Origin: Agrobacterium salinitolerans
GTDB lineage: Bacteria > Pseudomonadota > Alphaproteobacteria > Rhizobiales > Rhizobiaceae
Length of the DNA: 64,000 bases
Direction: 5' to 3'
Assembly: GCF_002008225.1 (NCBI RefSeq)
Contig: NZ_MRDH01000026.1
Location: 1-64,000, forward strand
Every line of letters starts with the position of its first letter. The stretch's first letter is position 1. Both the position numbers and the translations under genes were made by a program. Shown piece by piece: positions 26,138 to 35,682 of this stretch. Below the pieces are notes generated by a model that had not been told where the DNA came from, did not search any database, and saw only the letters and a program-made list of their open reading frames with translations.

Positions 26138-27610
26138 ATGTTCGGAAAACGCGGGCCTGAGGGCCCAGCCAGAAGCACGAAGCCGGAACCTGTTGCACCT
26201 GTACATATGCAGGCGGTGACGGCGCCTGAACCTCGTTCTGCCGCGATTGACACTCTTGAACCCGGCCAATCGCCGGCAATGCGTCAGGCGACCGCAAGCG
26301 TACCGCCGGCACAGAAAAAACGCGCCCGCACGGAAGATTACTACAATACCAAGAGCCAGGTATTTTCCGCACTTATCGATACGATCGACCTTTCGCAACT
26401 CGCCAAGCTCGACGCGGAGAGCGCACGCGAGGAAATTCGCGATATCGTCAACGATATTATCACGATCAAGAATTTCGCCATGTCGATCGCCGAGCAGGAA
26501 GAGCTGCTCGAAGATATCTGCAATGACGTTCTTGGTTACGGGCCGCTGGAGCCTCTCCTCGCTCGCGATGATATCGCCGATATCATGGTCAACGGTTCCG
26601 GCCAGACCTTCATCGAAGTCGGCGGTAAAACCATCGAATCCGATATTCGTTTTCGTGACAATGCGCAGTTGCTTTCCATCTGCCAGCGCATCGTCAGCCA
26701 GGTCGGCCGACGGGTGGATGAGTCGAGCCCGATATGCGACGCGCGCCTACCGGACGGATCGCGTGTCAACGTCATCGCGCCGCCGCTCGCCATCGACGGT
26801 CCGGCGTTGACGATCCGAAAATTCAAGAAGGACAAGCTGACACTCGACCAGCTGGTGCGTTTCGGAGCGATTACGCCGGAAGGCGCGACATTGCTCAAGA
26901 TTATCGGTCGCGTCCGCTGTAATGTCGTCATTTCGGGCGGCACCGGCTCCGGCAAGACCACGCTTCTCAATTGCCTGACGAGCTTCATCGACAGGGATGA
27001 ACGTGTCATCACCTGCGAAGACACCGCCGAACTGCAGCTGCAGCAACCGCATGTGGTGAGGCTCGAAACACGTCCGCCGAATATCGAAGGAGAAGGCGAG
27101 ATCACCATGCGCGATCTCGTCAAGAACTGCCTTCGCATGCGACCCGAACGCATCATCGTCGGCGAAGTGCGCGGACCGGAAGTTTTCGACCTTCTCCAGG
27201 CCATGAACACCGGTCACGACGGTTCGATGGGAACGCTGCACGCCAATACGCCGCGCGAATGCCTCAGCCGTATCGAATCGATGATCGCCATGGGCGGCTT
27301 CACCCTGCCGGCCAAGACCGTGCGTGAAATCATCTCAGGCTCGATCGATGTCGTCATTCAGGCGGCGCGTCTGCGCGACGGCTCGCGCCGGATAACGCAG
27401 ATCACGGAAGTGATCGGCATGGAAGGCGATGTCATCGTCACCCAGGATCTGATGCGATACGAGATCGAAGGCGAGGATGCGCAGGGCAGGCTGATCGGCA
27501 GACACGTATCGACCGGTATCAGCAAGCCCAATTTCTGGGATCGTGCACGCTATTACGGTGAAGAAAAACGCCTGGCGGCCGCGCTCGATGAGATGGAAAA
27601 GACATCCTAA
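26138..27610 (+). CDS. ctpG: Pilus assembly ATPase CpaF/TadA (CtpG)
   Basis: This 490-aa secretion ATPase of the GspE/VirB11 superfamily has a disordered N-terminal 65 residues. The N-terminal domain contains EDICNDVLGYGPLEPLLARD, followed by Walker A VISGGTGSGKTTLLN, Asp-box ITCEDTAELQLQQPHVVRLE and Walker B-side MRPERIIVGEVRGPE. The His-box follows in MNTGHDGSMGTLHANTPREC. TadA powers Flp pilus extension and retraction. Confidence 0.96.
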   Translation: MFGKRGPEGPARSTKPEPVAPVHMQAVTAPEPRSAAIDTLEPGQSPAMRQATASVPPAQKKRARTEDYYNTKSQVFSALIDTIDLSQLAKLDAESAREEIRDIVNDIITIKNFAMSIAEQEELLEDICNDVLGYGPLEPLLARDDIADIMVNGSGQTFIEVGGKTIESDIRFRDNAQLLSICQRIVSQVGRRVDESSPICDARLPDGSRVNVIAPPLAIDGPALTIRKFKKDKLTLDQLVRFGAITPEGATLLKIIGRVRCNVVISGGTGSGKTTLLNCLTSFIDRDERVITCEDTAELQLQQPHVVRLETRPPNIEGEGEITMRDLVKNCLRMRPERIIVGEVRGPEVFDLLQAMNTGHDGSMGTLHANTPRECLSRIESMIAMGGFTLPAKTVREIISGSIDVVIQAARLRDGSRRITQITEVIGMEGDVIVTQDLMRYEIEGEDAQGRLIGRHVSTGISKPNFWDRARYYGEEKRLAAALDEMEKTS

Positions 27611-27625
27611 GGGAAAGCGACTGCC

Positions 27626-28630
27626 ATGGACCCGACAATAGTGTTACTGGCCGTACTCGTCGCCATCTCGGCAGGAGCACTCGCTTATGCGTTTCTTTTC
27701 CAGCAGATAGAGGTCGAAAAAAAGACCACCAGTCGTTTCAAGCGGGTGCGGGCCGCAGAGACGGATCACGCAAATATCAAAGCTGCGCGCGATCGGGTTC
27801 AGGAGCTCAGCAAGCGCCGCAAGTCCATGCAGGACAGCCTGCGGGACATGGAGAAGAAACAAAATGAAAAGGCGAAAAAAACAAAGAATGTCAGCCTGCG
27901 CGATAAACTGATGCAGGCTGGGCTGGTAATTTCCGTTCGGCAGTTCCACCTTCTGAGCCTTGGCGCGGCAGCTTGCGCCGCTTTTATTGCACTTATCTAC
28001 GGTCTGTCGTTAATGACAGTTCTCTTCGTCGCCGCTGTTGCGGCCTTGGGACTGCCACGCTGGGTATTGGCGTTTCTCCTCAAGCGCCGGCAGAAAAAAT
28101 TCCTCGAGGAATTCCCCAATGCGCTTGATGTCATGTGCCGCTCGATCAAGTCGGGTTTGCCGTTGAACGACGCGGTACGCCTGATCGCGTCAGATGGTCA
28201 GGAGCCGGTAAAGACAGAGTTTCAGCGAGTTGTCGATGCGCAGCAGGTTGGCATCGGGATTCCCCAAGGGATAGAGCGTATGATGCTGACCATGCCGCTT
28301 TTCGAAGTGAGTTTCTTCAGCATTGTCATCAATATCCAGGCACAGGCAGGCGGCAATCTGTCGGAGGCGTTATCCAACCTTTCAAAGGTGTTGCGCGACC
28401 GAAAAAAAATGCGCGCAAAAGTGAACGCCCTATCCATGGAGGCAAAAGCGTCTGCCGTCATTATCGGCGCATTGCCTTTCATCGTTATGCTGCTGGTGCA
28501 CTTTACGTCACCTGACTATCTTTCAGTCCTGTTCACGGATATGCGCGGGCACATCATTCTGGGTGCATCTGGACTATGGATGCTCATAGGAATTTTCATC
28601 ATGCGTCAAATGATCAATTTCGATATTTGA
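27626..28630 (+). CDS. ctpH: Inner-membrane platform protein TadB (CtpH)
   Basis: This 334-aa T2SSF-domain protein has an N-terminal helix (VLLAVLVAISAGALAYAFLF), a long basic cytoplasmic segment with coiled-coil character (residues 40-90), then two further helices. The GspF-like domain holds EFPNALDVMCRSIKSGLPLN and IVINIQAQAGGNLSEALSNL. C-terminal helices end with MLIGIFIMRQMINFDI. TadB and TadC form the membrane platform for the ATPase. Confidence 0.93.
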   Translation: MDPTIVLLAVLVAISAGALAYAFLFQQIEVEKKTTSRFKRVRAAETDHANIKAARDRVQELSKRRKSMQDSLRDMEKKQNEKAKKTKNVSLRDKLMQAGLVISVRQFHLLSLGAAACAAFIALIYGLSLMTVLFVAAVAALGLPRWVLAFLLKRRQKKFLEEFPNALDVMCRSIKSGLPLNDAVRLIASDGQEPVKTEFQRVVDAQQVGIGIPQGIERMMLTMPLFEVSFFSIVINIQAQAGGNLSEALSNLSKVLRDRKKMRAKVNALSMEAKASAVIIGALPFIVMLLVHFTSPDYLSVLFTDMRGHIILGASGLWMLIGIFIMRQMINFDI

Positions 28631-28639
28631 GGGTCATCA

Positions 28640-29626
28640 ATGACAAGGAATCTCCTTTCAGACCTGACAAATCCGCAGACCATTATTGCGATTCTGGTAA
28701 CAGTGGCAGTTTTCGCCACTCTTTATACGCTCATTACGCCTTTCTTCGAGCGAAAAGACTTTGCCAAGCGCATGAAAGCCGTATCGTCGGAGCGAGAACT
28801 CATTCGCAGCCGCGAGCGCGAGCGACTTGCGACAGCAACCAGAGACGGCAAGACCTCCCTGCGAGGCAACAACAATAAGTCCGCACGTCGAATCGTCGAA
28901 AAATTCAACCTCCGGGAAGCACTCGCCGACAAGAACACAATGAACAAGCTGCGAGCAGCCGGTTTTCGTTCGCAAAATGCGCTTAATACATTTCTCGCCG
29001 CCCGGTTCATCTTTCCGTTCATTTTCCTGGCCGTGGCATTCACCTGGGTTTTTATTCTCGGAAACCTGGCTGATCAGGCTTTTGTCGTTCGGCTGATGGC
29101 GGTGCTTCTTTTCGGCTATGTCGGCTTTTACGCCCCCAATATCTATGTTTCGAACCGCATGACCAAGCGACAGGCATCGATCAAACGGGCATGGCCGGAT
29201 GCGCTTGACCTGATGCTGATCTGCATCGAATCCGGTGTATCGATGGAAGCCGCCATGCGCCGCGTAGCGGAAGAGATGGGCGAGCAGTCACCTGAACTCG
29301 CAGAAGAAATGATTCTGACGACAGCGGAATTGTCCTTCCTTCAGGACAGGCGTGTCGCTCTTGAGAATTTTGGTATGCGCACACAACTGGACGGTGTCAA
29401 AAGCGTGGTGCAGGCCCTTATCCAGGCGGAGCGGTACGGCACCCCCCTCGCCCAGGCCCTGCGCGTTCTCGCGCAGGAAGGCCGGGACGAGCGAATGAAT
29501 GAAGCCGAGAAAAAGGCCGCAGCGTTGCCGCCCAAACTGACTGTACCGATGATAATATTCTTCCTGCCGGTTCTCATCGCCGTCATTCTCGGGCCTGCCG
29601 GCATTCGTGTCGCCGACACATTCTGA
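28640..29626 (+). CDS. ctpI: Inner-membrane platform protein TadC (CtpI)
   Basis: This 328-aa T2SSF-domain partner of TadB has an N-terminal helix (IIAILVTVAVFATLYTLI), central helices (FIFPFIFLAVAFTWVFILG) and the platform domain with RAWPDALDLMLICIESGVSM and EAEKKAAALPPKLTVPMIIF. The start lies 9 bp after the tadB stop. It is the last gene of the rightward pilus operon; the next gene, TadD-like, is on the opposite strand. Confidence 0.93.
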   Translation: MTRNLLSDLTNPQTIIAILVTVAVFATLYTLITPFFERKDFAKRMKAVSSERELIRSRERERLATATRDGKTSLRGNNNKSARRIVEKFNLREALADKNTMNKLRAAGFRSQNALNTFLAARFIFPFIFLAVAFTWVFILGNLADQAFVVRLMAVLLFGYVGFYAPNIYVSNRMTKRQASIKRAWPDALDLMLICIESGVSMEAAMRRVAEEMGEQSPELAEEMILTTAELSFLQDRRVALENFGMRTQLDGVKSVVQALIQAERYGTPLAQALRVLAQEGRDERMNEAEKKAAALPPKLTVPMIIFFLPVLIAVILGPAGIRVADTF

Positions 29627-29671
29627 CGACGAACCATCAGGGCGCGGCCCCTCTATGACTGCAAAAGCGTA

Positions 29672-30496
29672 TCAACCGGCCGGCTTACCGTCCTTTTTCG
29701 CCAGTTGCTGCCAGGAGTTCTGCTGTGAAAGCATTGCGCGCAGATAGGTGAGATTTGCCTGCGCCTGTTGTGGCGAGAGTTCCTGAACCGCGATGCGCTC
29801 GGCTTCGGCAAAGCGGCCCTGTAGACCGACCACGAGCGCGAGGTTCTGGCGAACGCGGCTATCGGCGCCCGGCTGGGCGATGGCGGATTGCAGATATGTT
29901 TCGGCAGTGCGCGGATCGCTCGACAGGACGTAAGACATGCCGAGGTTGGACAATACACTCGGGTCGTTCGGCTTCAGGTCAAGCGCCTGCCTGTAGCGGG
30001 AACGCGCCTCGTTCGAACGTCCAAGCTGATCGAGCACGGCGCCCTCGGCGGAATAAAGCCGCCAGTCGGGCCGGTCCGGCGTCTGTGCCCGCTGGATGGT
30101 CGAAAGCGCCTGTTCCAGCTGGCCGGCAGCCGCCTGCGATTTGCCATAGGCGGCAAGCACATCACGGTCGGCCGGATTGGCGATGGCGATCTGCTGCATG
30201 ACGGCGAGAGCCTGTGTGTTCTTGCCGGTCATCATCAGCACGCTGGCATAATTCATGCCCACCGATTTGTCCTTGGGATTGCGTTCATAGGCTTTGCCGG
30301 CGGTCTCTTCCGCCTGCCGAAGCTGCTCCATGTTCAGATGGTCGTAAGAACGCGTGGCCGCGGGAATGGAGCCGGTGGACATGCGATCGGGCTTGTTGGC
30401 GCCCGCGCATCCTGAAACCGCAAGAACCAATGCGGCAAGACATGCTCCCCGCAGCAACCCTGTCCGGCCTGTCTCGCCCAAAGAAAATGCAGTCAT
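29672..30496 (-). CDS. tadD: TPR lipoprotein, TadD-like
   Basis: This 274-aa protein has a lipoprotein signal (LLRGACLAALVLAVSGCAGA) and about five tetratricopeptide repeats (for example SNEARSRYRQALDLKPNDPS and VLSNLGMSYVLSSDPRTAET). In Tad systems TadD is the pilotin-like lipoprotein that helps the secretin reach the outer membrane. Position at the end of the locus supports that role, although it is convergent to tadC and so has its own promoter. ATG 30496 places the lipobox correctly; an upstream ATG at 30541 is in frame. Confidence 0.86.
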   Translation of the reverse strand: MTAFSLGETGRTGLLRGACLAALVLAVSGCAGANKPDRMSTGSIPAATRSYDHLNMEQLRQAEETAGKAYERNPKDKSVGMNYASVLMMTGKNTQALAVMQQIAIANPADRDVLAAYGKSQAAAGQLEQALSTIQRAQTPDRPDWRLYSAEGAVLDQLGRSNEARSRYRQALDLKPNDPSVLSNLGMSYVLSSDPRTAETYLQSAIAQPGADSRVRQNLALVVGLQGRFAEAERIAVQELSPQQAQANLTYLRAMLSQQNSWQQLAKKDGKPAG

Positions 30497-30638
30497 GGCA
30501 GCGCCCCCGCCCGAGAATGATCGATCTTGCGCCCGACACACGACAGACTCACATGACGCAACTTTCGCTTAAGCAATAATCTGTTAACCCTAACAGAGCG
30601 TTAATCGCACCGATTCTCGACATTTACGGAAGCATATA

Positions 30639-32033
30639 ATGGCGCCCTATCAGTTCATCGAACGCCCGACCCCCTTCAGCTCCAAGGCCGGCAGCACATT
30701 GCCGGTTTTCGCCGTCACGCCGGCCCATATCGAACAGGGCGCCATCGACCCTGTCGCTCTGGATTGGGCGAAGAAGGCGGGGTTCAAGGCGGAGGCGGGC
30801 GCTATCCTCCTCGTTCCTTCCGCCGATGGTTCGCTGGGCGGCGTGCTTCTCGGCCTCGGCGGCAATCCCTCGGAAATCCCCTTCATCACCGGGAAACTCG
30901 CCCGTGAACTGCCGGAAGGCGAATGGCACATCGAGACCGCACCCCTGACGGCCAATCGGCTCGCTCTCGGTTTCGGCCTCGGCAGCTACCGCTTCGACAA
31001 ATACAAGACCACCAAGGCGAACGGGGCAAAGCTCCTTATTCCGCAGGATGCGGAAGACGGCGAGATCAAGCGCGTTCTGGCCGGCGTTTTCCTTGCGCGC
31101 GATCTCATCAATGTTCCGGCCAACGATATGGGACCGGATGAGCTAGAGATTGCCTTCCGCGCGCTTGCCGCCCATTACAAGGCAAAGGTGAAGGTCACTA
31201 CCGGCGATGATCTGCTCAAGGAAAACTTACCCCTGATCCATGCTGTCGGTCGGGCCAGCGAAAGCGCGCCGCGGCTTCTGGAGATGAGCTGGGGCAAGAA
31301 GGGCAATCCGCGCCTCACCCTTGTCGGCAAAGGCGTCTGCTTCGATACCGGCGGCCTCGATATCAAACCCGCCGCCTCCATGGCCTTGATGAAGAAGGAT
31401 ATGGGCGGTGCCGCCAATGTTCTCGGCCTTGCGCTGATGATCATGGATGCGAAGCTGCCTGTCGATCTGCGCGTTCTCGTGCCGGCGGTCGAGAACTCCA
31501 TTTCCGCCAATGCCTTCCGTCCCGGCGATATCTATAAGAGCCGCAAGGGGCTGACGGTACAGATCGACAATACCGACGCCGAAGGTCGTCTCGTTCTGGC
31601 GGATGCGCTCGCTTATGCGGACGAAGATGCGCCGGACCTGATGATCGACATGGCGACGCTGACGGGTGCGGCGCGTGTCGCGCTCGGCCCGGATCTGCCG
31701 CCCTTCTACACCGATGACGAGGATCTGGCGCATGATATCGCGGAAGCCAGCATCGATACGGACGATCCGTTGTGGCGCATGCCGCTCTACATGGGCTACG
31801 ACAAGGATATACGCTCGCGCGCAGCCGATATCACCAATGCGCCTTCGGGCGGCATGGGCGGATCGATCACCGCCGCCCTGTTCCTGAAACGTTTTGTCAC
31901 CAATACCAGGCGCTGGGCGCATTTCGATATTTACGGCTGGTCTCTGAGCGAAAGGCATCACTCATCGATCGGCGGCGAGGCGCAGGGCATCCGCGCACTC
32001 TTCCATTATATTGCACACCAGTTTGCGAAGTAA
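30639..32033 (+). CDS. Leucyl aminopeptidase family protein (M17)
   Basis: This 464-aa M17 metallopeptidase carries the family signature NTDAEGRLVLADALAYADED (about residues 310-330). Metal ligands are supplied in GKGVCFDTGGLDIKPAASMA, a catalytic Lys in ALMKKDMGGA, and Asp in DLMIDMATLTGAARVALGPD. These enzymes remove N-terminal residues from short peptides in the cytoplasm with two divalent metals. It is slightly shorter in its N-terminal half than E. coli PepA, which also binds DNA, so I leave the symbol open. A terminator follows. Confidence 0.92.
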   Translation: MAPYQFIERPTPFSSKAGSTLPVFAVTPAHIEQGAIDPVALDWAKKAGFKAEAGAILLVPSADGSLGGVLLGLGGNPSEIPFITGKLARELPEGEWHIETAPLTANRLALGFGLGSYRFDKYKTTKANGAKLLIPQDAEDGEIKRVLAGVFLARDLINVPANDMGPDELEIAFRALAAHYKAKVKVTTGDDLLKENLPLIHAVGRASESAPRLLEMSWGKKGNPRLTLVGKGVCFDTGGLDIKPAASMALMKKDMGGAANVLGLALMIMDAKLPVDLRVLVPAVENSISANAFRPGDIYKSRKGLTVQIDNTDAEGRLVLADALAYADEDAPDLMIDMATLTGAARVALGPDLPPFYTDDEDLAHDIAEASIDTDDPLWRMPLYMGYDKDIRSRAADITNAPSGGMGGSITAALFLKRFVTNTRRWAHFDIYGWSLSERHHSSIGGEAQGIRALFHYIAHQFAK

Positions 32034-32055
32034 TCTGCTGATAGGTCAGGCTTCC

Positions 32056-32088
32056 ACGGGCGCTTCCTCAACCGGAGCGCCCGTTTTC
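32056..32088 (+). terminator. Terminator of the aminopeptidase gene
   Basis: ACGGGCGCT (32056-32064) and AGCGCCCGT (32076-32084) pair perfectly, followed by TTTTC. Confidence 0.85.
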
Positions 32089-32140
32089 AATTCGGAGCAT
32101 TCCGGACGGAAAACCGGGCTCCAAGTTTCCTGGAAAAGCT

Positions 32141-33445
32141 TTAAACCAGCACCTTCTGTTCCTTATGGTCCTCTTCACCGAAGAACTTCAGGTACCGTTG
32201 CACCTCGCCCGGATCACCGGTCGCCTTTTGCGGGTTGTCCGAGAGCTTCACCGCCGGCCGGCCATTGGCGTCGCTTACCTTGCAGACGATGGAAATCGGC
32301 TTGAGGCTGGCGATGGTTTTTGGCGCGCAACCGGCAAAATCATTGGTGAGGTTGGTGCCCCAGCCGAAGCTCATGCGAACCCGGCCTTCGAAATGCCTGT
32401 AGGTATCGATGATGGCGTCGACATCGAGACCGTCGGAGAAGATCAACATCTTCTTGCGCGGATCGCGGCCCATCTTCTGCCACCACTCGATGATCTTTTC
32501 GCCGCCTTCGATCGGCGGGGCGCTGTCGGGACGGAAACCCGTCCAGTCTGCCACCCATTCCGGCGCGTTGCGCAGGAAAGCCGCCGTGCCGAACGCATCC
32601 GGCAGCACGATCAGCAGGTTGCCGCCATAAAGCCGGTTCCAGTCCTTCAGGACCTGATAGGGAGCGGCGGCCAGTTCCTCATTCGTCTGCGCCAGCGCCG
32701 CGACGACCATCGGTAGTTCATGCGCGTTCGTGCCAACGGCTTCGAGATCGGAATCCATGGCGAGCAGGACATTGCTCGTACCGGTAAAGGCAGGACCGAT
32801 GCCTTCCTTCAGCGCTTCCACGCACCAGCGTTGCCAAAGGAAACTGTGGCGGCGGCGAGTACCGAAATCGGAAATGCGCAGGCCCGGCAGCTCGCGCAGC
32901 CGCTCGACCTTTTCCCACATCTTGGCCTTGGCGCGGGCATAGAGCACATCGAGCGTGAAATAACCGAGCGAACGCATGGCGCTGCGCGAGCGCAACTCGT
33001 TGATGATGGCGAGCGCCGGGATTTCCCAGAGTGTCGTGTCCATCCAGCGGCCATGGAAATTCAGCTCATATTGCCCGTCGCGCTTGAAAAGCTCGTATTC
33101 GGGCAATTGATAGCTCGACAGCCAGGAGAGGAATTCCGGCTCGAAAATCTGCGAGCGGCCGTAAAACGTATTACCCGCAAGCCAGATATTTTCCTTCTTG
33201 GAAAGACGCAGGGTACGCGCATGATCGAGCTGCTCGCGCAGTTCCATCTCGTCGATCTCTTCCGCCAGCCGTACCGTCTTCGTGCGGTTGATCAGGGAAA
33301 ATGTCGCGTCGACTTCCGGATAGAGCTTCCAGATCATCTGCAACATCAATAGCTTGTAAAAATCCGTGTCGATCAGGCTGCGGACGATCGGGTCTAGCTT
33401 CCAGGTATGATTGTGGACACGGGTGGCTATATCGGTCTTCGTCAT
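32141..33445 (-). CDS. pncB: Nicotinate phosphoribosyltransferase
   Basis: This 434-aa enzyme of NAD salvage converts nicotinate and PRPP to nicotinate mononucleotide. Recognisable parts are [20 protein letters not shown] at the N-terminus, [20 protein letters not shown] (about residues 205-225), [20 protein letters not shown] and the phosphate-binding region [19 protein letters not shown] 33445 gives the standard N-terminus; the frame is open upstream with no family similarity. About 210 bp of non-coding DNA upstream presumably holds its promoter. Confidence 0.96.
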   Translation of the reverse strand: MTKTDIATRVHNHTWKLDPIVRSLIDTDFYKLLMLQMIWKLYPEVDATFSLINRTKTVRLAEEIDEMELREQLDHARTLRLSKKENIWLAGNTFYGRSQIFEPEFLSWLSSYQLPEYELFKRDGQYELNFHGRWMDTTLWEIPALAIINELRSRSAMRSLGYFTLDVLYARAKAKMWEKVERLRELPGLRISDFGTRRRHSFLWQRWCVEALKEGIGPAFTGTSNVLLAMDSDLEAVGTNAHELPMVVAALAQTNEELAAAPYQVLKDWNRLYGGNLLIVLPDAFGTAAFLRNAPEWVADWTGFRPDSAPPIEGGEKIIEWWQKMGRDPRKKMLIFSDGLDVDAIIDTYRHFEGRVRMSFGWGTNLTNDFAGCAPKTIASLKPISIVCKVSDANGRPAVKLSDNPQKATGDPGEVQRYLKFFGEEDHKEQKVLV

Positions 33446-33655
33446 ACTTGCATTCCCCAATATCGGCCAAAGGTCAGAATAGCCGATGTCACTCCGCACC
33501 CTGGCAGGTATCAACCTGTCATGCGGAAGATTTATCTGAAAAAGCGACAACAAGTCCAGAGCACCCGCCTGGCAAATGCCTGCCACCACAGCTCACGCAT
33601 CGATTTTCCGAAGACCACAAAGGGGTTTTCGGTCCGGCGTTCAAACCATGCGGCT

Positions 33656-34015
33656 TCAGAAGGTCGGGTCGACGGGGTTTATGCCGGGATACCAGTCCTT
33701 GGAGACCGGATTTCTGCCGCCGAAACTGGAAATGCCGTTTTCGTCGGTACAACGATACCCCTGAACGGGAAGCCCACGGCTGCCGAAAACATCCCGGTAA
33801 GGACCTCGGGAATATCCGGTCACACCCAATGCGCTATGGCAGTTGTAACGGACCTTTGGCTGCAGCGTTCGCGGGTCCTTGACGCCCGGCAGGTTTGCAT
33901 AGGCATCCGGTGCGGGGGCAAAACCATTCTGAAAAACGGTCTGCGCCTGCGCAGGGGCGCTCAGTAAAATCGCTGTGACGATCGTTGCCAGTCGTGTTGC
34001 CGTTCTCGTCTTCAT
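33656..34015 (-). CDS. Secreted hypothetical protein
   Basis: This 119-aa protein is not recognised. It starts with a clear signal peptide (TRLATIVTAILLSAPAQAQT). The mature part of about 95 residues is rich in Gly, Pro, Tyr and Asn, and has two Cys (YNCHSALG, GYRCTDENG) that could form one disulfide. It ends with SKDWYPGINPVDPTF. ATG 34015 is chosen from the signal peptide; ATG 34030 is also in frame. Close to an NlpC/P60 gene on the same strand (95 bp gap), but no functional link is shown. Confidence 0.65.
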   Translation of the reverse strand: MKTRTATRLATIVTAILLSAPAQAQTVFQNGFAPAPDAYANLPGVKDPRTLQPKVRYNCHSALGVTGYSRGPYRDVFGSRGLPVQGYRCTDENGISSFGGRNPVSKDWYPGINPVDPTF

Positions 34016-34109
34016 CGTTGCCAGTCCCATACCACCATCCAACCGATGTAGGCGTCGGAAACTCTCCCACAAAGGGCCAGGCAGGCACAATTTCGTGAAA
34101 GCCGCCTTC

Positions 34110-34961
34110 TCAGTCCTCCAGCCGGCGGAAAGCCGTCGGCTTTTCGTAAAGCCAGCCGATGCGCTCGATGGCCGCATCGAGATTTTCGCGTGCAACATTC
34201 ATCGTATGGCCATTGGCATGCAGCAAGGTTTCCTCGTTTTCCATGAGGCCGACATGGCCCTTCCAGAAGACGAGATCGCCGCGGCGCAATTCATCCCGCT
34301 CGATTTCCACACCGAGCGACTTCACCTGCATGTCGGTATCGCGCAGAACCCGCCGGCCCGTCATGGCCATGGAAAGCTGCACGAGGCCGGAACAATCGAT
34401 ACCGAAGCCGGAGCGGCCGCCCCAGAGATAGGGCGTTTCGATAAAGCGCAGCGCCACCGCCACATAATCTTCGTCAAGCGCCGCGTCGACGGCCTGGCAA
34501 TGGGCGGCGATGATGCCTTCGCCTTTTTCGGTCAGCAGGTAACGGGTACCGCGTGTCTCCGCCTCGCCTACAATCTGGATCAGGCTACCCATGGACAGTG
34601 CTGCGACCGGCGGTTTGCGCAACTCAGCGGCTGGATAGAGAAAAGTGCGCGGCGCAGTCACCCGATGGGTGGCGACAACGACATCGCCAATCGCCTTTTC
34701 CGGCACATAGCCGGCATAACCATCCGCATCCGCCTGCACCCATGCCCAGCCGTTCGCCCGGTCGAAAACACGGATGGTTTCGCCAGACAGCAGCTCGGTA
34801 TCGATGCCGACGGCAAGATCCGGCGTCGGCCGCAGGCCAATAACCGGCACCGCGATCTGGGCAGGTGAGCCGCTGACAAAACGTTCGGCCTGCACCACGC
34901 CCTGCAGCTTTTCATCGGCGAGATCGGAGCGGAAGACATTCAGGCGGCGGTCGAGCATCAT
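34110..34961 (-). CDS. NlpC/P60 (C40) peptidase with SH3 domains
   Basis: This protein of about 283 aa has N-terminal bacterial SH3-like repeats (segment GETIRVFDRANGWAWVQADA, then YAGYVPEKA). The C-terminal NlpC/P60 papain-like domain supplies Cys from GFGIDCSGLVQLSM, His from GHVGLMENEET, and a third polar residue in LHANGHTMNVARE. Such enzymes cut the gamma-D-Glu/diamino acid bond of peptidoglycan peptides. There is no signal peptide, suggesting a cytoplasmic role in recycling. The start is ATG 34961 (alternatives GTG 34970, ATG 34958). It is probably co-transcribed with the upstream MarR gene. Confidence 0.87.
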   Translation of the reverse strand: MMLDRRLNVFRSDLADEKLQGVVQAERFVSGSPAQIAVPVIGLRPTPDLAVGIDTELLSGETIRVFDRANGWAWVQADADGYAGYVPEKAIGDVVVATHRVTAPRTFLYPAAELRKPPVAALSMGSLIQIVGEAETRGTRYLLTEKGEGIIAAHCQAVDAALDEDYVAVALRFIETPYLWGGRSGFGIDCSGLVQLSMAMTGRRVLRDTDMQVKSLGVEIERDELRRGDLVFWKGHVGLMENEETLLHANGHTMNVARENLDAAIERIGWLYEKPTAFRRLED

Positions 34962-34979
34962 GGGTTTCACATCCAGGGG

Positions 34980-35360
34980 TTAGATCTTGCGTGCCTGATC
35001 AATAATCAGGTCGCCGAATTTTTCCAGATAAAGCGCACCAGCCACCGTACGTTTTATCACGACATTGCGCTTGTCCCGCTCATCCCGAACCCGATCGACG
35101 AGTCCGAGAGCGCCGAGGCTGTCGAGCGCGCGGGTAATGACCGGTTTGGTGACTCCCATCGTTGCCGCAAGCCCCCTGACGGTGTGTGGTGGCGTGACGA
35201 GATAAATCTGCAGCAGGATGGCGGTTTGACGCAAGGTCAAATCCGGCTGATCGTCAATGACCTGCGTCGTGGACACACGATGCCAGAGGCCAAGCGCCTC
35301 CGAGGGCGACAATTGTGCAGGCAAACCTTGCCCCTCCAGTCGTTTTCTTACCTTTTTCAT
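34980..35360 (-). CDS. MarR-family transcriptional regulator
   Basis: This 126-aa winged-helix protein has the MarR core: LTLRQTAILLQIYLVTPPHT, VRGLAATMGVTKPVITRALD, and the wing LGLVDRVRDERDKRNVVIKR. It lies 18 bp upstream of the NlpC/P60 gene, same strand, and probably regulates this two-gene operon; the ligand is unknown. Confidence 0.82.
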   Translation of the reverse strand: MKKVRKRLEGQGLPAQLSPSEALGLWHRVSTTQVIDDQPDLTLRQTAILLQIYLVTPPHTVRGLAATMGVTKPVITRALDSLGALGLVDRVRDERDKRNVVIKRTVAGALYLEKFGDLIIDQARKI

Positions 35361-35682
35361 TCAAGAGAACGGAAAACTCAAGAACCATCCCGCACAAACA
35401 GAACCGCCGCACGGCGCAGATCAGAAAGATCGCGCGGCGCGGCGGTATTTGTTGACCCGTTTTCGGGCCATGATGTCCCCTCTGGACTTGCAGAATGAGA
35501 AGCAGGAAGCGTGCCAGTTTTGATGCAACGCGCAAATATTCGTAAAAACAGCAACTTAAGGGAAAAATTCGTCTTTTGGCGAAATTTTTCGCAAAGGATA
35601 AACAGCAATAAAAATAGGCAAAAATAACTCAATGCATAAAAATTGCCTTCCGCCGCGACAGCGGAAGGCAAGGATACGCGGA
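35361..35682. other. Intergenic region, 322 bp, AT-rich
   Basis: No gene is supported. The part nearest 35361 should hold the MarR promoter; the AT-rich stretch 35520-35640 shows no clear motif; the remainder is the terminator of the DUF475 gene. Confidence 0.5.
35636..35669 (-). terminator. Terminator of the DUF475 gene
   Basis: Read leftward, GCCTTCCGC pairs with GCGGAAGGC around a 7-nt loop and is followed by AATTTTTATG, 13 bp after the stop codon. Confidence 0.85.
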
